61,890 bases of DNA, from contig NZ_FNJJ01000007.1 in assembly GCF_900104265.1 (NCBI RefSeq), positions 1 to 61,890 on the forward strand, read 5' to 3'. The notes below the pieces were generated by a model. That model ran no database searches and was not told where the DNA came from. It saw only the letters and a list, made by a program, of their open reading frames with translations. This document shows positions 53,353-61,824 of this stretch, piece by piece (positions within the stretch are counted from its first letter, which is position 1; each line of letters opens with the position of its first letter). The stretch is from Ectopseudomonas guguanensis (lineage in GTDB: Bacteria > Pseudomonadota > Gammaproteobacteria > Pseudomonadales > Pseudomonadaceae). A program made the translations under genes and the position numbers.

Positions 53353-53533
53353 CGGTGTCCTCGAGCGGGTGAGGCAGGTGCGTTGTGCGATCACGGCAGA
53401 TGGCATCATGCAGGAACCCTGCCGATCGCTGGCCAGTCCAGTGTTCGTGGGCGTTCGACGGGACGAGCAAACCGGTGGTGATGCTGCGACGGGAAATGCG
53501 TCAGAATCACGACGTTAGTTGGGAGAGGGCGGT

Positions 53534-54394
53534 ATGACAACAACGATGGACAAATGGGGATGGCGACGCTGCCTGCTGGCGTTGCTGTTGATGGGGCTTC
53601 TGGGCTCGGTTCAGGCCAGCGAGGATCTGGCGCTGATCGAGACCATCAACGCCTATCGCAGCGAAGTGCAGCGTTGCGGCGTGCAGGCCTCGGAACCGCT
53701 GCCACCGTTGACCAACGACCCGCGCCTGATCCTGCCTGCCAATGGCACCGCGGATCTGCAGGACTCACTGAGCGCAGCCGGTTATCCGCTGGTCAACGTC
53801 CAGGCCATCACGCTCTCCGGCCCGCGCAATGCGCAGGCGGCCATGCAGGCGTTGAGCGAGAGCTTCTGCCGCGTGGTGCTCGACCCACAGTTCATCGACA
53901 TCGGCGTCAGCCAGCAGGATCGCGACTGGCGCATCGTGCTGGCACGGCCGCTGCTCAGCGGGCGCCTGCAAACCTGGCAGACCGAGGGGGAAAGCCTGCT
54001 GCTGCTGATCAACTCCGCGCGTGCCGAGGCGCGTCAGTGCGGCGACCAGGCGTTTGCCGCGGCTGCGCCTCTGGTGTGGAGCGCCGAGCTGGGCAGCGCC
54101 GCCGAGAGCCACAGCCGGGCCATGGCCAACGGCAATTTCTTCGCCCACCAGGGGCGTGACGGCCTGACTCCGGGAGATCGCGCCGAGCTGGCAGGTTACG
54201 GCGGGACCCGGATCGGTGAGAACATTGCCGCGGCACTGGATACCACCGCCAAGGTGGTGGCGGGCTGGCTAGCCAGCCCCGGGCATTGCGCCAACATCAT
54301 GAATCCGGAGTTCAGCGAGCTGGGCGCTGCTTACGCCAACGACCCGCAGAGCGACGCCGGCATCTACTGGACGGCATTGTTCGGCGGGCAATGA
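53534..54394 (+). CDS. CAP (SCP/PR1) domain exported protein
   Basis: The 286 residues begin with a signal peptide (WRRCLLALLLMGLLGSVQAS). A less conserved N-terminal region with NAYRSEVQRCG follows, then a CAP domain in residues ~165-285: NSARAEARQCGDQAFAAAAP, LGSAAESHSRAMANGNFFAH, GENIAAALDTTAKVVAGWLA and SPGHCANIMNPEFSELGAAY. Bacterial CAP proteins are extracytoplasmic with unknown activity. GGGAGAGG precedes the ATG. Confidence 0.9.
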   Translation: MTTTMDKWGWRRCLLALLLMGLLGSVQASEDLALIETINAYRSEVQRCGVQASEPLPPLTNDPRLILPANGTADLQDSLSAAGYPLVNVQAITLSGPRNAQAAMQALSESFCRVVLDPQFIDIGVSQQDRDWRIVLARPLLSGRLQTWQTEGESLLLLINSARAEARQCGDQAFAAAAPLVWSAELGSAAESHSRAMANGNFFAHQGRDGLTPGDRAELAGYGGTRIGENIAAALDTTAKVVAGWLASPGHCANIMNPEFSELGAAYANDPQSDAGIYWTALFGGQ

Positions 54395-54404
54395 GCGAAC
54401 GGCG

Positions 54405-54992
54405 TCAGGCGACGCCGAACACCCTGGCCAGGTGCTGCTCGTAGCGAGCCACGTCGCGCTCGATGTTCGGCACCTTCATCACGTCGTTGCAGATGAAAGT
54501 GGGCAGGGCGCTCATGCCGAGGAACTCGTTGGCCTTGTGGAAGGGGAAGTACACCGCGTCCACGCCCTTGCCTTCGAAGAAGTCGCTTGGGTCCTCGAAG
54601 GCCTGCACCGGGGCGTTCCAGGTCAGCGACAGCATGTACTGCTTGCCCTGGATCAGCCCGCCGCTGCCGTACTTCTGCGAAGCGTCGGAGCGGGTGCGGC
54701 CATCGTTGGCATAGAGGCTGCCGTGACCGGCGGTGAATACCTCGTCCAGATACTTCTTCACCGTCCAGGGCGCGCCCATCCACCAGCCGGGCATCTGGTA
54801 GATCACCACGTCGGCCCAGAGGATTTTCTGCACTTCCTCGTCGGCATCGTAGCCGCCGTCGATGAAGGTGGTCTTGAGGTCGAAACCGGCGCGGTCGAGA
54901 AAGGCCACGGCGGCGTCGTGCAGGGTGGCGTTGTACTGGCCGTCGGAATGGGCGAACTGCTTGCCGCCGTTGAGCAGGAGGATCTTTTTCAT
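54405..54992 (-). CDS. mdaB: NAD(P)H-dependent quinone reductase MdaB
   Basis: This 195-residue flavodoxin-fold protein begins KKILLLNGGKQFAHSDGQYN and has QMPGWWMGAPWTVKKYLDEV and LPTFICNDVMKVPNIERDVA, the signature of MdaB (modulator of drug activity B). It performs two-electron quinone reduction in the cytosol. Length matches. GGAGAA precedes the ATG. Confidence 0.9.
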   Translation of the reverse strand: MKKILLLNGGKQFAHSDGQYNATLHDAAVAFLDRAGFDLKTTFIDGGYDADEEVQKILWADVVIYQMPGWWMGAPWTVKKYLDEVFTAGHGSLYANDGRTRSDASQKYGSGGLIQGKQYMLSLTWNAPVQAFEDPSDFFEGKGVDAVYFPFHKANEFLGMSALPTFICNDVMKVPNIERDVARYEQHLARVFGVA

Positions 54993-55144
54993 CGGGGTTC
55001 TCCAGAAAATGTGGCGGCAGGTTAGCGAGCCCTGCGCGCGTGAAATACCCCGAGGCGGTCAAATGATTATTGACTGAAAGTCATGAAACTCTATTCGAGG
55101 CGTGCGTTATGGTGAGGCGGTACCCGTTATCCGGAGCTTTCCCG

Positions 55145-55441
55145 ATGTATGCCTTCATCCTCCACGCCCATACCCGACCCGAACAGGCCGAAGCCTTCGA
55201 GCGACTCTTTCGCGCCTATGTCGAACCCAGCCGCGCCGAGCCCGGTTGCCTCGAATACCACATGTTGCGCGACGCGCAGGACCCGACCCTGTTCATCTTC
55301 TACGAGGTGTGGGCATCACGGGAGGCGCTGGCCGAGCACACGGCCCTGCCGCATATGCGCGAGTTTCATGAACGGCGTATGGACTACCTGCGCCGCGATT
55401 TCGAGATTCGCGAGGTCGAGGTGCTTGGCCCGGCGGGTTGA
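55145..55441 (+). CDS. Antibiotic biosynthesis monooxygenase (ABM)-fold protein
   Basis: The 98-residue ferredoxin-like ABM protein reads MYAFILHAHTRPEQAEAFER, EPGCLEYHMLRDAQDPTLFI, FYEVWASREALAEHTALPHM. Small ABM proteins detoxify quinones or degrade signalling compounds; the neighbouring mdaB quinone reductase gene may be more than chance. GGAG precedes the ATG at 55145. The last five codons are duplicated downstream (55602-55619) in a 178-bp-offset repeat. Confidence 0.88.
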   Translation: MYAFILHAHTRPEQAEAFERLFRAYVEPSRAEPGCLEYHMLRDAQDPTLFIFYEVWASREALAEHTALPHMREFHERRMDYLRRDFEIREVEVLGPAG

Positions 55442-55691
55442 GGGAGCGACGCAACCCGGTGCGCGCAGCGCACCCTACGTGAGCGTCAATTCGTAGGGGG
55501 CGCCGCGCGCACCAAAAACCAGGGCAATGGCGTGATGTGAAACGAGCCTCGGGTGCATTGCGCGCTCCGGAATCGCCGGTGCGCGCAGCGCACCCTACGA
55601 ACTTGGCCCGGCGGGTTGAGGGAGCGACGTAACCCGGTGCGCACAGCGCACCCTACGTGGGCGTCAATTCGTAGGGTGCGCCGCGCGCACC
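55424..55691. repeat. Duplicated 90-bp block plus GTAGGGTGCGC-family units
   Basis: The 90 bp at 55424-55513, starting within the last codons of the ABM gene, recur at 55602-55691 with few differences, an offset of 178 bp. Each copy holds an inverted pair of the dispersed repeat (GGTGCGCGCAGCGCACCC; GTAGGGTGCGCCGCGCGCAC). One more unit lies between them at 55577-55599. This is the densest copy cluster in the window. Confidence 0.85.
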
Positions 55692-55711
55692 GGGGCGAAG
55701 GCGAAGCGGAT

Positions 55712-57721
55712 TTAGTGGCTATAACCCGGCTTCTGGCGAATGGTCTTGAGCAGGTCGTCCGGGCTGATGTGGCCGACTACCTGGGCGGCGGCGCTGCCCG
55801 GTTGTGGCAGGTCGAGGATATGGCCCTTCATCTTGCCGACCACGTGCATCTCGCACGGCTTGCAGTCGAACTTCAGGGTCAACACTTCATCGCCATGCAC
55901 CAGCTGCATCGGCGCTACCTTGGTGCGTACGCCGGTCACGCCCTTGGCCTGTTTCGGGCACAGGTTGAAGGAAAAACGCAGGCAGTGCTTGGTGATCATC
56001 ACCGGCACTTCGCCGGTTTCCTCGTGGGCCTCGTAGGCCGCATCGATCAGTTGCACGCCGTGACGGTGGTAGAAGTCGCGGGCCTTCTGGTTGTAGACGT
56101 TGTAGAGGAAGCTCAGGTGCGATTCCGGATACACCGGCGCTGGGTCGGTTTCGGCCTTGCGGCTGCCGCGCGGATGGGCAGCGACGCGCGCTTCGGTGAG
56201 TTTGTCGATGGCCTCGCGGCGTAGCGCCTTGAGCTGCGAGTTGGGCACGAAGAAGGCCTGCGGGGCATCCAGGGTGACGCTCTGCGCGTGGTAGATGGTG
56301 GTGCCGAGCTGGGTGAGCAGATCGCGCAGGCCATCGAGCGCCTGTTCCGGTTTGTTGGCGACGCCGAACGGGCCGGGCAGGGCGACGTCGACGCTGATGC
56401 CTTCTTCACTGGTGGCGGTGAGCTTGAGCGCATCTTCGCGCAGCTCGGCCTTCCAGCTGACGCCGATACGGCGTTCGGCGCTGGTGCGTTGCAGCGCCTG
56501 CTGCCAGTTGTGGTCGAGGTTGCGGCTCAGCGGATGATTCGGGCGCAGACGGAACAGGCCCTCGGGCATTTCGTTGGGCTCGACGCGGTAGCGATAGCGC
56601 TTCTCGCCGTCTTCCTCGAACTCACCCTTGAGTTCGCAGATGTTGGCGCGAAAGCCCACCACTTCACGCTTGACCAGCACGTTGAGGCCGTCGCCGTTGG
56701 ACAGCGGCTCATGGGTGACGGCGATCAGGTCGCGCTTGTTGACCTTCTCCACCTGGCCGACAGGCAGGCCGGTGAAGGTCGGCGAGTCGAAGGCGCCGAT
56801 GTCCACCTTGCGCTCGGTGACGAAGTAATCGGTGCTGCCACGGTGGAAGGTCTTGTCCGGATCGGGCACGAAGAAGTGCGCGGTACGGCCGCTGGAGGCG
56901 CGGGCCAGGTCCGGGCGATCTTCGAGGATGGCGTCGAGTTCGCGGCGGTAGTGGGCGGTGATGTTCTTCACGTAGGCCACATCCTTGTAGCGGCCCTCGA
57001 TCTTGAACGAGCGCACGCCGGCCTCGACCAGGGCGCGCAGGTTGGCGCTCTGGTTGTTGTCCTTCATCGACAGCAGGTGTTTTTCGTAGGCGATCACGCC
57101 GCCTTTCTCGTCCTTGAGGGTGTAAGGCAGGCGGCAGGCCTGCGAGCAGTCGCCGCGGTTGGCGCTGCGCCCGGTCTGCGCATGGGAGATGTTGCACTGG
57201 CCGGAGAAGGCCACGCACAGCGCGCCGTGGATGAAGAACTCGATGGTCGCGTCCGTGGCATCGGCAATCTGGCGGATTTCCTGCAGGTTCAGCTCGCGCG
57301 CCAGCACCAGCTGGGAGAACCCGGCCTGGTCGAGAAACTTGGCCCGCGCCAGGGTGCGGATATCGGTCTGGGTACTGGCATGCAGCTCGATGGGCGGAAT
57401 ATCCAGCTCCATCACGCCCATGTCCTGCACGATCAGCGCATCCACGCCCGCGTCGTAGAGCTGGTGGATCAGCGTGCGCACCTGCTCCAGTTCGTCGTCG
57501 TGGAAAATGGTGTTGAGCGTGGTGAACACCCGCGCATGGTAGCGCCGGGCAAATTCCACCAGCCTGGCGATATCGCTCACTTCGTTGCAGGCGTTGTGCC
57601 GTGCGCCGAAGCTCGGGCCGCCGATATAGACGGCGTCGGCGCCATGCAGAATGGCCTCGCGGGCGATCTCGACATCACGCGCAGGGCTGAGCAGTTCCAG
57701 GTGGTGTTTGGGCAGGGACAT
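55712..57721 (-). CDS. rlhA: U32-family 23S rRNA C2501 hydroxylase RlhA
   Basis: This 669-residue U32 peptidase-like protein carries the N-terminal motifs ELLSPARDVEIAREAILHGA, ADAVYIGGPSFGARHNA and HASTQTD. The cysteine set follows (IHGALCVAFSGQCNISH, GDCSQACRLPY), then a long C-terminal DUF3656 region. RlhA forms 5-hydroxycytidine at position 2501 of 23S rRNA. The length (longer than the ~450-residue TrhP) supports RlhA. The open frame extends upstream, but MSLPKHHLELLSPA is the family start. Confidence 0.9.
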   Translation of the reverse strand: MSLPKHHLELLSPARDVEIAREAILHGADAVYIGGPSFGARHNACNEVSDIARLVEFARRYHARVFTTLNTIFHDDELEQVRTLIHQLYDAGVDALIVQDMGVMELDIPPIELHASTQTDIRTLARAKFLDQAGFSQLVLARELNLQEIRQIADATDATIEFFIHGALCVAFSGQCNISHAQTGRSANRGDCSQACRLPYTLKDEKGGVIAYEKHLLSMKDNNQSANLRALVEAGVRSFKIEGRYKDVAYVKNITAHYRRELDAILEDRPDLARASSGRTAHFFVPDPDKTFHRGSTDYFVTERKVDIGAFDSPTFTGLPVGQVEKVNKRDLIAVTHEPLSNGDGLNVLVKREVVGFRANICELKGEFEEDGEKRYRYRVEPNEMPEGLFRLRPNHPLSRNLDHNWQQALQRTSAERRIGVSWKAELREDALKLTATSEEGISVDVALPGPFGVANKPEQALDGLRDLLTQLGTTIYHAQSVTLDAPQAFFVPNSQLKALRREAIDKLTEARVAAHPRGSRKAETDPAPVYPESHLSFLYNVYNQKARDFYHRHGVQLIDAAYEAHEETGEVPVMITKHCLRFSFNLCPKQAKGVTGVRTKVAPMQLVHGDEVLTLKFDCKPCEMHVVGKMKGHILDLPQPGSAAAQVVGHISPDDLLKTIRQKPGYSH

Positions 57722-57877
57722 GGTGGTTTCTTTATCAGGCTGGCACACGGGCAAGGCGCGCATTGTACCGGGCCTGGGTGATCGCGGCACCCGCCACGTG
57801 CCGGACGGCGGCTCGGGCTGTTTGCGGCGCCTGATCTATGGGACAGTAGCGCCTTTTTTTCACGGCGAGGCGCGGCG

Positions 57878-58522
57878 ATGGACAACAGGGGATTGGAGAA
57901 GCTCGATCAGTGGCTGCTCAAGTACGGCAACGATGACTCGATCCTCTCTGCCAGCGAGCTGGACGGCTACTTCGCCGCCATCGTCTCCGCTCCGCGCCAG
58001 GTTGCGCCGGCGGTCTGGTACTCGGCGATCTGGGCCGACCAGCCGCCGCAGTGGCCAAGCGACAAGGATGGCGAACGCTTCATGAAGCTGGCGGTGGAGC
58101 TGATGAGCGAGGCCACCTACATGCTCAGCGAGGAGCCGGACGATTACGAGGCGATCTTCCTCGCCGATGACAATGGCAAGGGCGAGAAGCTGATCGTCTC
58201 CGAGTGGTGCGCGGGCTACCTGCGCGGTGCGGCAGTCGCCGGCTGGCTGGAGGAGGCATTGCCCGATTCGGCATCGGCGGCGCTGAAGCTGATCACCCTG
58301 CACGGCGACGAAAGCGGCACCGAGACGCTCAAGGCCATGTCCGACGCCGAGTACGACGCCAGCACGGCGCTGATCGAGCCCGCCGCGGTCGAACTCTACG
58401 AATACTGGCAGCAGAACCTGCAGCCCGTGCTGCCGGTGCGCCGCGAGGAGGCCAAGGTGGGGCGCAACGATCCCTGCACCTGTGGCAGTGGCAAGAAGTA
58501 CAAGCAGTGCTGCATGAAGTGA
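57878..58522 (+). CDS. YecA/UPF0149 family protein with SEC-C metal-binding tail
   Basis: The 214 residues have an N-terminal UPF0149 domain ([36 protein letters not shown]). A C-terminal SEC-C motif follows ([20 protein letters not shown]), whose Cys and His/Cys residues bind zinc or iron. Such proteins can contact SecB or ribosomes. GGCGAGG precedes the ATG at 57878. Confidence 0.92.
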   Translation: MDNRGLEKLDQWLLKYGNDDSILSASELDGYFAAIVSAPRQVAPAVWYSAIWADQPPQWPSDKDGERFMKLAVELMSEATYMLSEEPDDYEAIFLADDNGKGEKLIVSEWCAGYLRGAAVAGWLEEALPDSASAALKLITLHGDESGTETLKAMSDAEYDASTALIEPAAVELYEYWQQNLQPVLPVRREEAKVGRNDPCTCGSGKKYKQCCMK

Positions 58523-58559
58523 GGGCGGCGCAGGCCTCAAGCGAAGCAGTCGCTGCTGC

Positions 58560-59018
58560 TCAGTGGCCTTGAGGTTGTTCGTTCAGGCCCAGGAGTTCCG
58601 GTCTGCTGCCGAACAGCTGCATCACGTCGTTCACCGACATCCACCAGTCGTCATGCCACTTGAGCACGCGCAGGCGCTTGTCTGCCGTGTTCAGCTGTCG
58701 GTAGCTGGGCAGGTTGGCGCTGCTGAACAGGTGGGGCAACAGCGCCTGGCACAGCCATTCGCGCAGGCGTTCCGCTCGTGAGCTGGTGCTTTGCAGGCTC
58801 AGACGCAGCAGGTTTTCCAGGTCGATCATGGCCTGTGGCGTTTCTTCGTTGCCGAACAGTATGCCTTCCGGGCGGCAGTGACTCAGCAGCGCCGCGTGCT
58901 CGTCGTCCAGCTCCAGGGCCTGGCACACCGGGTGCGCCGCGAACCAGAAACGACCGTCCGCGGCGCGTTGCACGGTCACGCGAATATCTTCGAAGCAGGA
59001 ATTGAGCGGAGTGATCAT
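58560..59018 (-). CDS. BRO-N-domain-like protein (phage antirepressor type)
   Basis: The 152 residues read EDIRVTVQRAADGRFWFAAH, PVCQALELDDEHAALLSHCR and ENLLRLSLQSTSSRAERLRE. This pattern is of the Bro-N DNA-binding domain of phage antirepressors: a beta start with FWFAAHPVCQALEL, a Glu/Asp turn, then the REWLCQALLPHL helix. It ends with KWHDDWWMSVNDVMQLFGSR. It is divergent from an HTH regulator gene. No other phage genes are near, so it is a domesticated pair or remnant. Confidence 0.7.
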   Translation of the reverse strand: MITPLNSCFEDIRVTVQRAADGRFWFAAHPVCQALELDDEHAALLSHCRPEGILFGNEETPQAMIDLENLLRLSLQSTSSRAERLREWLCQALLPHLFSSANLPSYRQLNTADKRLRVLKWHDDWWMSVNDVMQLFGSRPELLGLNEQPQGH

Positions 59019-59033
59019 GGCGCCTCCTTGTGC

Positions 59034-59077
59034 GTGAAATATCACCTGGCATGCTGCGATGAAATCATGAATTTCAT
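59034..59077. promoter_or_regulatory. Operator candidates between the BRO-N-like and HTH genes
   Basis: The intergenic region has GTGAAATATCAC (59034-59045, GTGA/TCAC arms) and a perfect dyad ATGAAAT-CATGA-ATTTCAT (59059-59077). Both are AT-rich in a GC-rich chromosome. The position between divergent genes fits autoregulation by the HTH protein, in the style of phage immunity regions. Confidence 0.6.
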
Positions 59078-59134
59078 TTAGAATACAACCGAATGTTCAA
59101 TCAAGCATGGAAGCGGAATTTAACGTCCGCGTCC

Positions 59135-59548
59135 ATGACCGAGAAAACCGAATTCGCCCAGCGCCTGCGCAGCGCCATGATCGCGGCTGGCTATCCTGAC
59201 CGCCCCGCCATACTCGAGCGCGAGTTCAACTCGCGTTATTGGGGGCGCTCCGTGACCTTCCAGGCGGTTTCGCGCTGGCTGCGTGGTGAGGCGATTCCCT
59301 CCCAGGACAAGCTGCAGGTGCTGGCCGAATGGCTGCGTGTCGAGCCGCAGCTGTTGCGTTTTGGCGAGCGTGCGGGCGCCGCGGTGCGTGAGCAGCGTGG
59401 GCGCTGGGAAGATCCGAAGTTCTATCAGGAACGCGAGGTCATCGAGGCCTTTCTTGGCTTGCCGGCGCCACAGCGCAAGGTCGTGCGGGAGGTGGTCATG
59501 GCCCTGGCCATTGCGGCCAAGGCCGGTAGCGACAAGCAGTCCGGCTAA
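59135..59548 (+). CDS. XRE-type helix-turn-helix regulator
   Basis: The 137 residues have an HTH in residues ~5-65 (EFAQRLRSAMIAAGYPDRPA, VTFQAVSRWLRGEAIPSQDK). A C-terminal region with FLGLPAPQRKVVREVVMALA, the dimerisation-like tail of phage-repressor relatives, follows. An in-frame ATG at 59093 (MFNQAWKRN) is possible; neither start has a strong ribosome-binding site. It lies divergent from the BRO-N-like gene. Confidence 0.85.
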   Translation: MTEKTEFAQRLRSAMIAAGYPDRPAILEREFNSRYWGRSVTFQAVSRWLRGEAIPSQDKLQVLAEWLRVEPQLLRFGERAGAAVREQRGRWEDPKFYQEREVIEAFLGLPAPQRKVVREVVMALAIAAKAGSDKQSG

Positions 59549-59569
59549 CTGCGACTGGCCTGCGCCGGT

Positions 59570-59602
59570 CTCGCCAGGGCACTGAGCGACGTGCCTGGCG
59601 AG
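59570..59602 (+). terminator. Stem-loop after the HTH regulator
   Basis: CTCGCCAGGGCAC pairs with GTGCCTGGCGAG (one bulged base) around an 8-nt loop and is followed by TTT. It lies 21 bp past the HTH gene stop and before the convergent HDOD stop. Confidence 0.65.
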
Positions 59603-59622
59603 TTTAGGTCAGGCTGCGCGGC

Positions 59623-60444
59623 TTATCCCAGCAGTTCGGCAAACGCCTTGTCTGCTTCCAGCACCGCCGGCAGCGCCTCGAACAGCTTGTCCAGATCGAC
59701 CTCTTCGAACAGCGGCCCTTGCAGATTCTGCCGAGCATGCTCGCTGACGCCGTCCTGCTCGATGCACTGCGCCACGGCCACTGCCTGGGCGACCAGGCGC
59801 GCATAGCGATTGTCGCCGGGCGCCTGGGTCGGGCGCGCCTGGAAGGCGATGGCGTGCTGGATCAATTCCGGCAACTGCCAGCGACGCGCCAGCTCGGCCC
59901 CCACTTCCGGATAACCGAAACCCAGCTGCAGGGTTTCCTCGGCGGCGTGGGCGGCCGCCTCGCGTTTCGGGGAGCGGTTCATGCGCCGGGCGAAATCCGG
60001 GGCGCCGGTCTGGATCAGCAGCTCGCCGATGTTGTGCATCATGCCGCAGGTGAAGGCCGCGTCGGTGTCCAGCTTCAGCTGCTTGGCCAGGCCGCGGGCG
60101 ATACTGGCGACGCGGAAGCTGCCAATCCAGAAGCCCTTGAGGTCGAAGCCGGTATCGACCTTGAACGCGCCGGTCATGGCCGAGGCCAGTACCAGGGTGC
60201 GCAGGGTATTGAAGCCCAGGCGCATGGCGGCGTCCTCGACGCTGACCGCCTCGCGGGAGCCGCGAAAGCGTGGCGAGTTGGCCAGTCGCAATACCTTGGC
60301 GGCGATGACCGGGTCGCGCTCGATGTTGCGCGCCACGCTTTCCAGGCTGGAAGAAGGGTTGTCGAACTGTTGGATCAGCTCCTGCGCGACTTTCGGAATG
60401 CTGGGCAGGGCATGCAGTTGAGCGAACAGGCTTTCTATATCCAT
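59623..60444 (-). CDS. HDOD domain protein
   Basis: This 273-residue protein is almost all HDOD: LPSIPKVAQELIQQFDNPSS, SLESVARNIERDPVIAAKVL, RLANSPRFRGSREAVSVEDA, ALRLGFNTLRTLVLASAM-like AAMRLGFNTLRTLVLA, and GMMHNIGELLI. HDOD is a catalytically dead HD-domain relative used in signalling scaffolds. No response-regulator or GGDEF part is fused. GGAG precedes the ATG. Confidence 0.92.
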   Translation of the reverse strand: MDIESLFAQLHALPSIPKVAQELIQQFDNPSSSLESVARNIERDPVIAAKVLRLANSPRFRGSREAVSVEDAAMRLGFNTLRTLVLASAMTGAFKVDTGFDLKGFWIGSFRVASIARGLAKQLKLDTDAAFTCGMMHNIGELLIQTGAPDFARRMNRSPKREAAAHAAEETLQLGFGYPEVGAELARRWQLPELIQHAIAFQARPTQAPGDNRYARLVAQAVAVAQCIEQDGVSEHARQNLQGPLFEEVDLDKLFEALPAVLEADKAFAELLG

Positions 60445-60618
60445 GGCAACTCCGGTAGAGGCGGGCGCCGCAGGGGCGCTCGGTGAAAAAGGGCTTTCTC
60501 AGCATAGCTGCGCCTAGCGCCTCAGCCAGTGCCGTGACCGCCAGCCAGAGCCCTTTTCACCCCTGTTGCCAGGCTTGGCCCCTGTACTTGAGCAGAGGCC
60601 GGTGCCCGCGAGCAGACG

Positions 60619-61095
60619 CTACCGACGCGGCGCCACGCTGCTCTGGCCTGCCGCCGACCAGATGCGATAGCGCACTTCGATATCCTTCGGCGCGTAGATC
60701 ACCAGCGGCAGCTTGCTGTTGTAGCGCACCAGTTGCGGCTCGCCGCCGACGCGCACGAAGGCCTGCTTGCGGCTGCCATCCGGGCAGGCCATCAGCGTGC
60801 TCATCGCCGGGCCGACCTGGCTCAGCTCGTAATAGCTGTAGCCCCAGCCTTCGACGGTCTTCTCCTGCCACTGGCCGCCCAGGCGCTGCTGGTTGCAATC
60901 CACTTCCAGGGTCTTGCCGGCGATGATCTCCACCTTGTGCTCGGCTTCGTTGGCCTGCGCCGGCAGCTCGATCACATGGCGGTTGTAGCCGTCGGCGGCG
61001 GCGGGGTAGGGCTTGAGCGCTTCCGGGGTGGCGGCGCAGGCGACCAGCGGCAGCGCGCAGGCGAGGGAGAGAAGTGGCAGTTTGAGGCGAGTCAT
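60619..61095 (-). CDS. eco: Ecotin-type serine protease inhibitor
   Basis: This 158-residue protein is a clear ecotin: APYP-like [74 protein letters not shown] and [20 protein letters not shown]. The two disulfide cysteines are kept. The reactive-site P1 residue, Met in E. coli (STMMAC), is Leu here (STLMAC). The leader has a LVAC box at Cys20, so the protein might be a lipoprotein rather than a free periplasmic one. Confidence 0.93.
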   Translation of the reverse strand: MTRLKLPLLSLACALPLVACAATPEALKPYPAAADGYNRHVIELPAQANEAEHKVEIIAGKTLEVDCNQQRLGGQWQEKTVEGWGYSYYELSQVGPAMSTLMACPDGSRKQAFVRVGGEPQLVRYNSKLPLVIYAPKDIEVRYRIWSAAGQSSVAPRR

Positions 61096-61263
61096 GATGA
61101 TTCCTTGCTGAAGGGCCTTGTGGACCGTCCGTTATGGGGAGCCGCCGGGTGGGCGGAGCAGCACAGACCGTTCTGGATAGGCCAGGTTCCCGTAACTTTC
61201 AAGCAAGTTCAGCGATACGGCGGCAGCGGTTGCGGGCCAGCTGCCGCTGCCGGCGCACCGGCT

Positions 61264-61611
61264 TCAGGCGAACACGAAGTACTTGCGCACCGTCTCCACC
61301 ACTTCCCAGGTGCCCTTCATGCCGGGTTCGACCACGAAGATGTCACCGGCCTTGAGGTGAATCGGCGCCATGCCGTCCGGGGTGATGATGCAGTAGCCTT
61401 CCTGGAAGTGGCAGTACTCCCACTTCACGTACTCCACGCGCCACTTGCCAGGCGTGCAGATCCAGGTGCCCATGATCTTGCTGCCGTCTTCGGAGGTGTA
61501 GGCGTTGAGGTTGACGGTATGCGGGTCACCTTCGATGCGCTCCCACTTGCAGGCATCGACGACGGGCATCGGCTGGGTGTCGCGCAGAACGGTAATCGGT
61601 TTGTTGGCCAT
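61264..61611 (-). CDS. Cupin domain protein
   Basis: This 115-residue single-cupin protein of the DUF861/EutQ-like type has GTWICTPGKWRVEYVKWEYC, HFQEGYCIITPDGMAPIHLK and AGDIFVVEPGMKGTWEV, the ordinary second cupin motif (GD-F--PG). The metal ligands are only partly conserved, so catalysis is uncertain. GGAGCG precedes the ATG. Confidence 0.88.
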   Translation of the reverse strand: MANKPITVLRDTQPMPVVDACKWERIEGDPHTVNLNAYTSEDGSKIMGTWICTPGKWRVEYVKWEYCHFQEGYCIITPDGMAPIHLKAGDIFVVEPGMKGTWEVVETVRKYFVFA

Positions 61612-61740
61612 GGGGCGCTCCGGTGAATGATAAAAGGGGCGTTCACCATAGAGCGGGGGCGGGGCGGTCGATTGCCTGGGGTCGACACGGGGGTATTCAT
61701 TCGCGCAGCGCGCGCGTGGCTTTCCAGCCCTGCAAACAAC

Positions 61741-61765
61741 AAGGCCGGCTTATCAGGCCGGCCTT
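61741..61765 (-). terminator. Stem-loop terminator for the partial minus-strand gene
   Basis: AAGGCCGGC and GCCGGCCTT form a 9-bp stem with a 7-nt loop. On the minus strand the stem is followed by a T-rich TTGTTGTTTGC, the layout of an intrinsic terminator. Confidence 0.8.
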
Positions 61766-61824
61766 GGGGGGCTGCGCTTGGCATCGAGTCATACGGCGTT
61801 CTCGATCAGTTCATCAGGAAGGTT

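Noticed and set aside
58560..59548. A prophage region
   Set aside because: Only a BRO-N-like and an HTH gene are present; HDOD, YecA-type and RlhA genes flank them, so there is no phage module.
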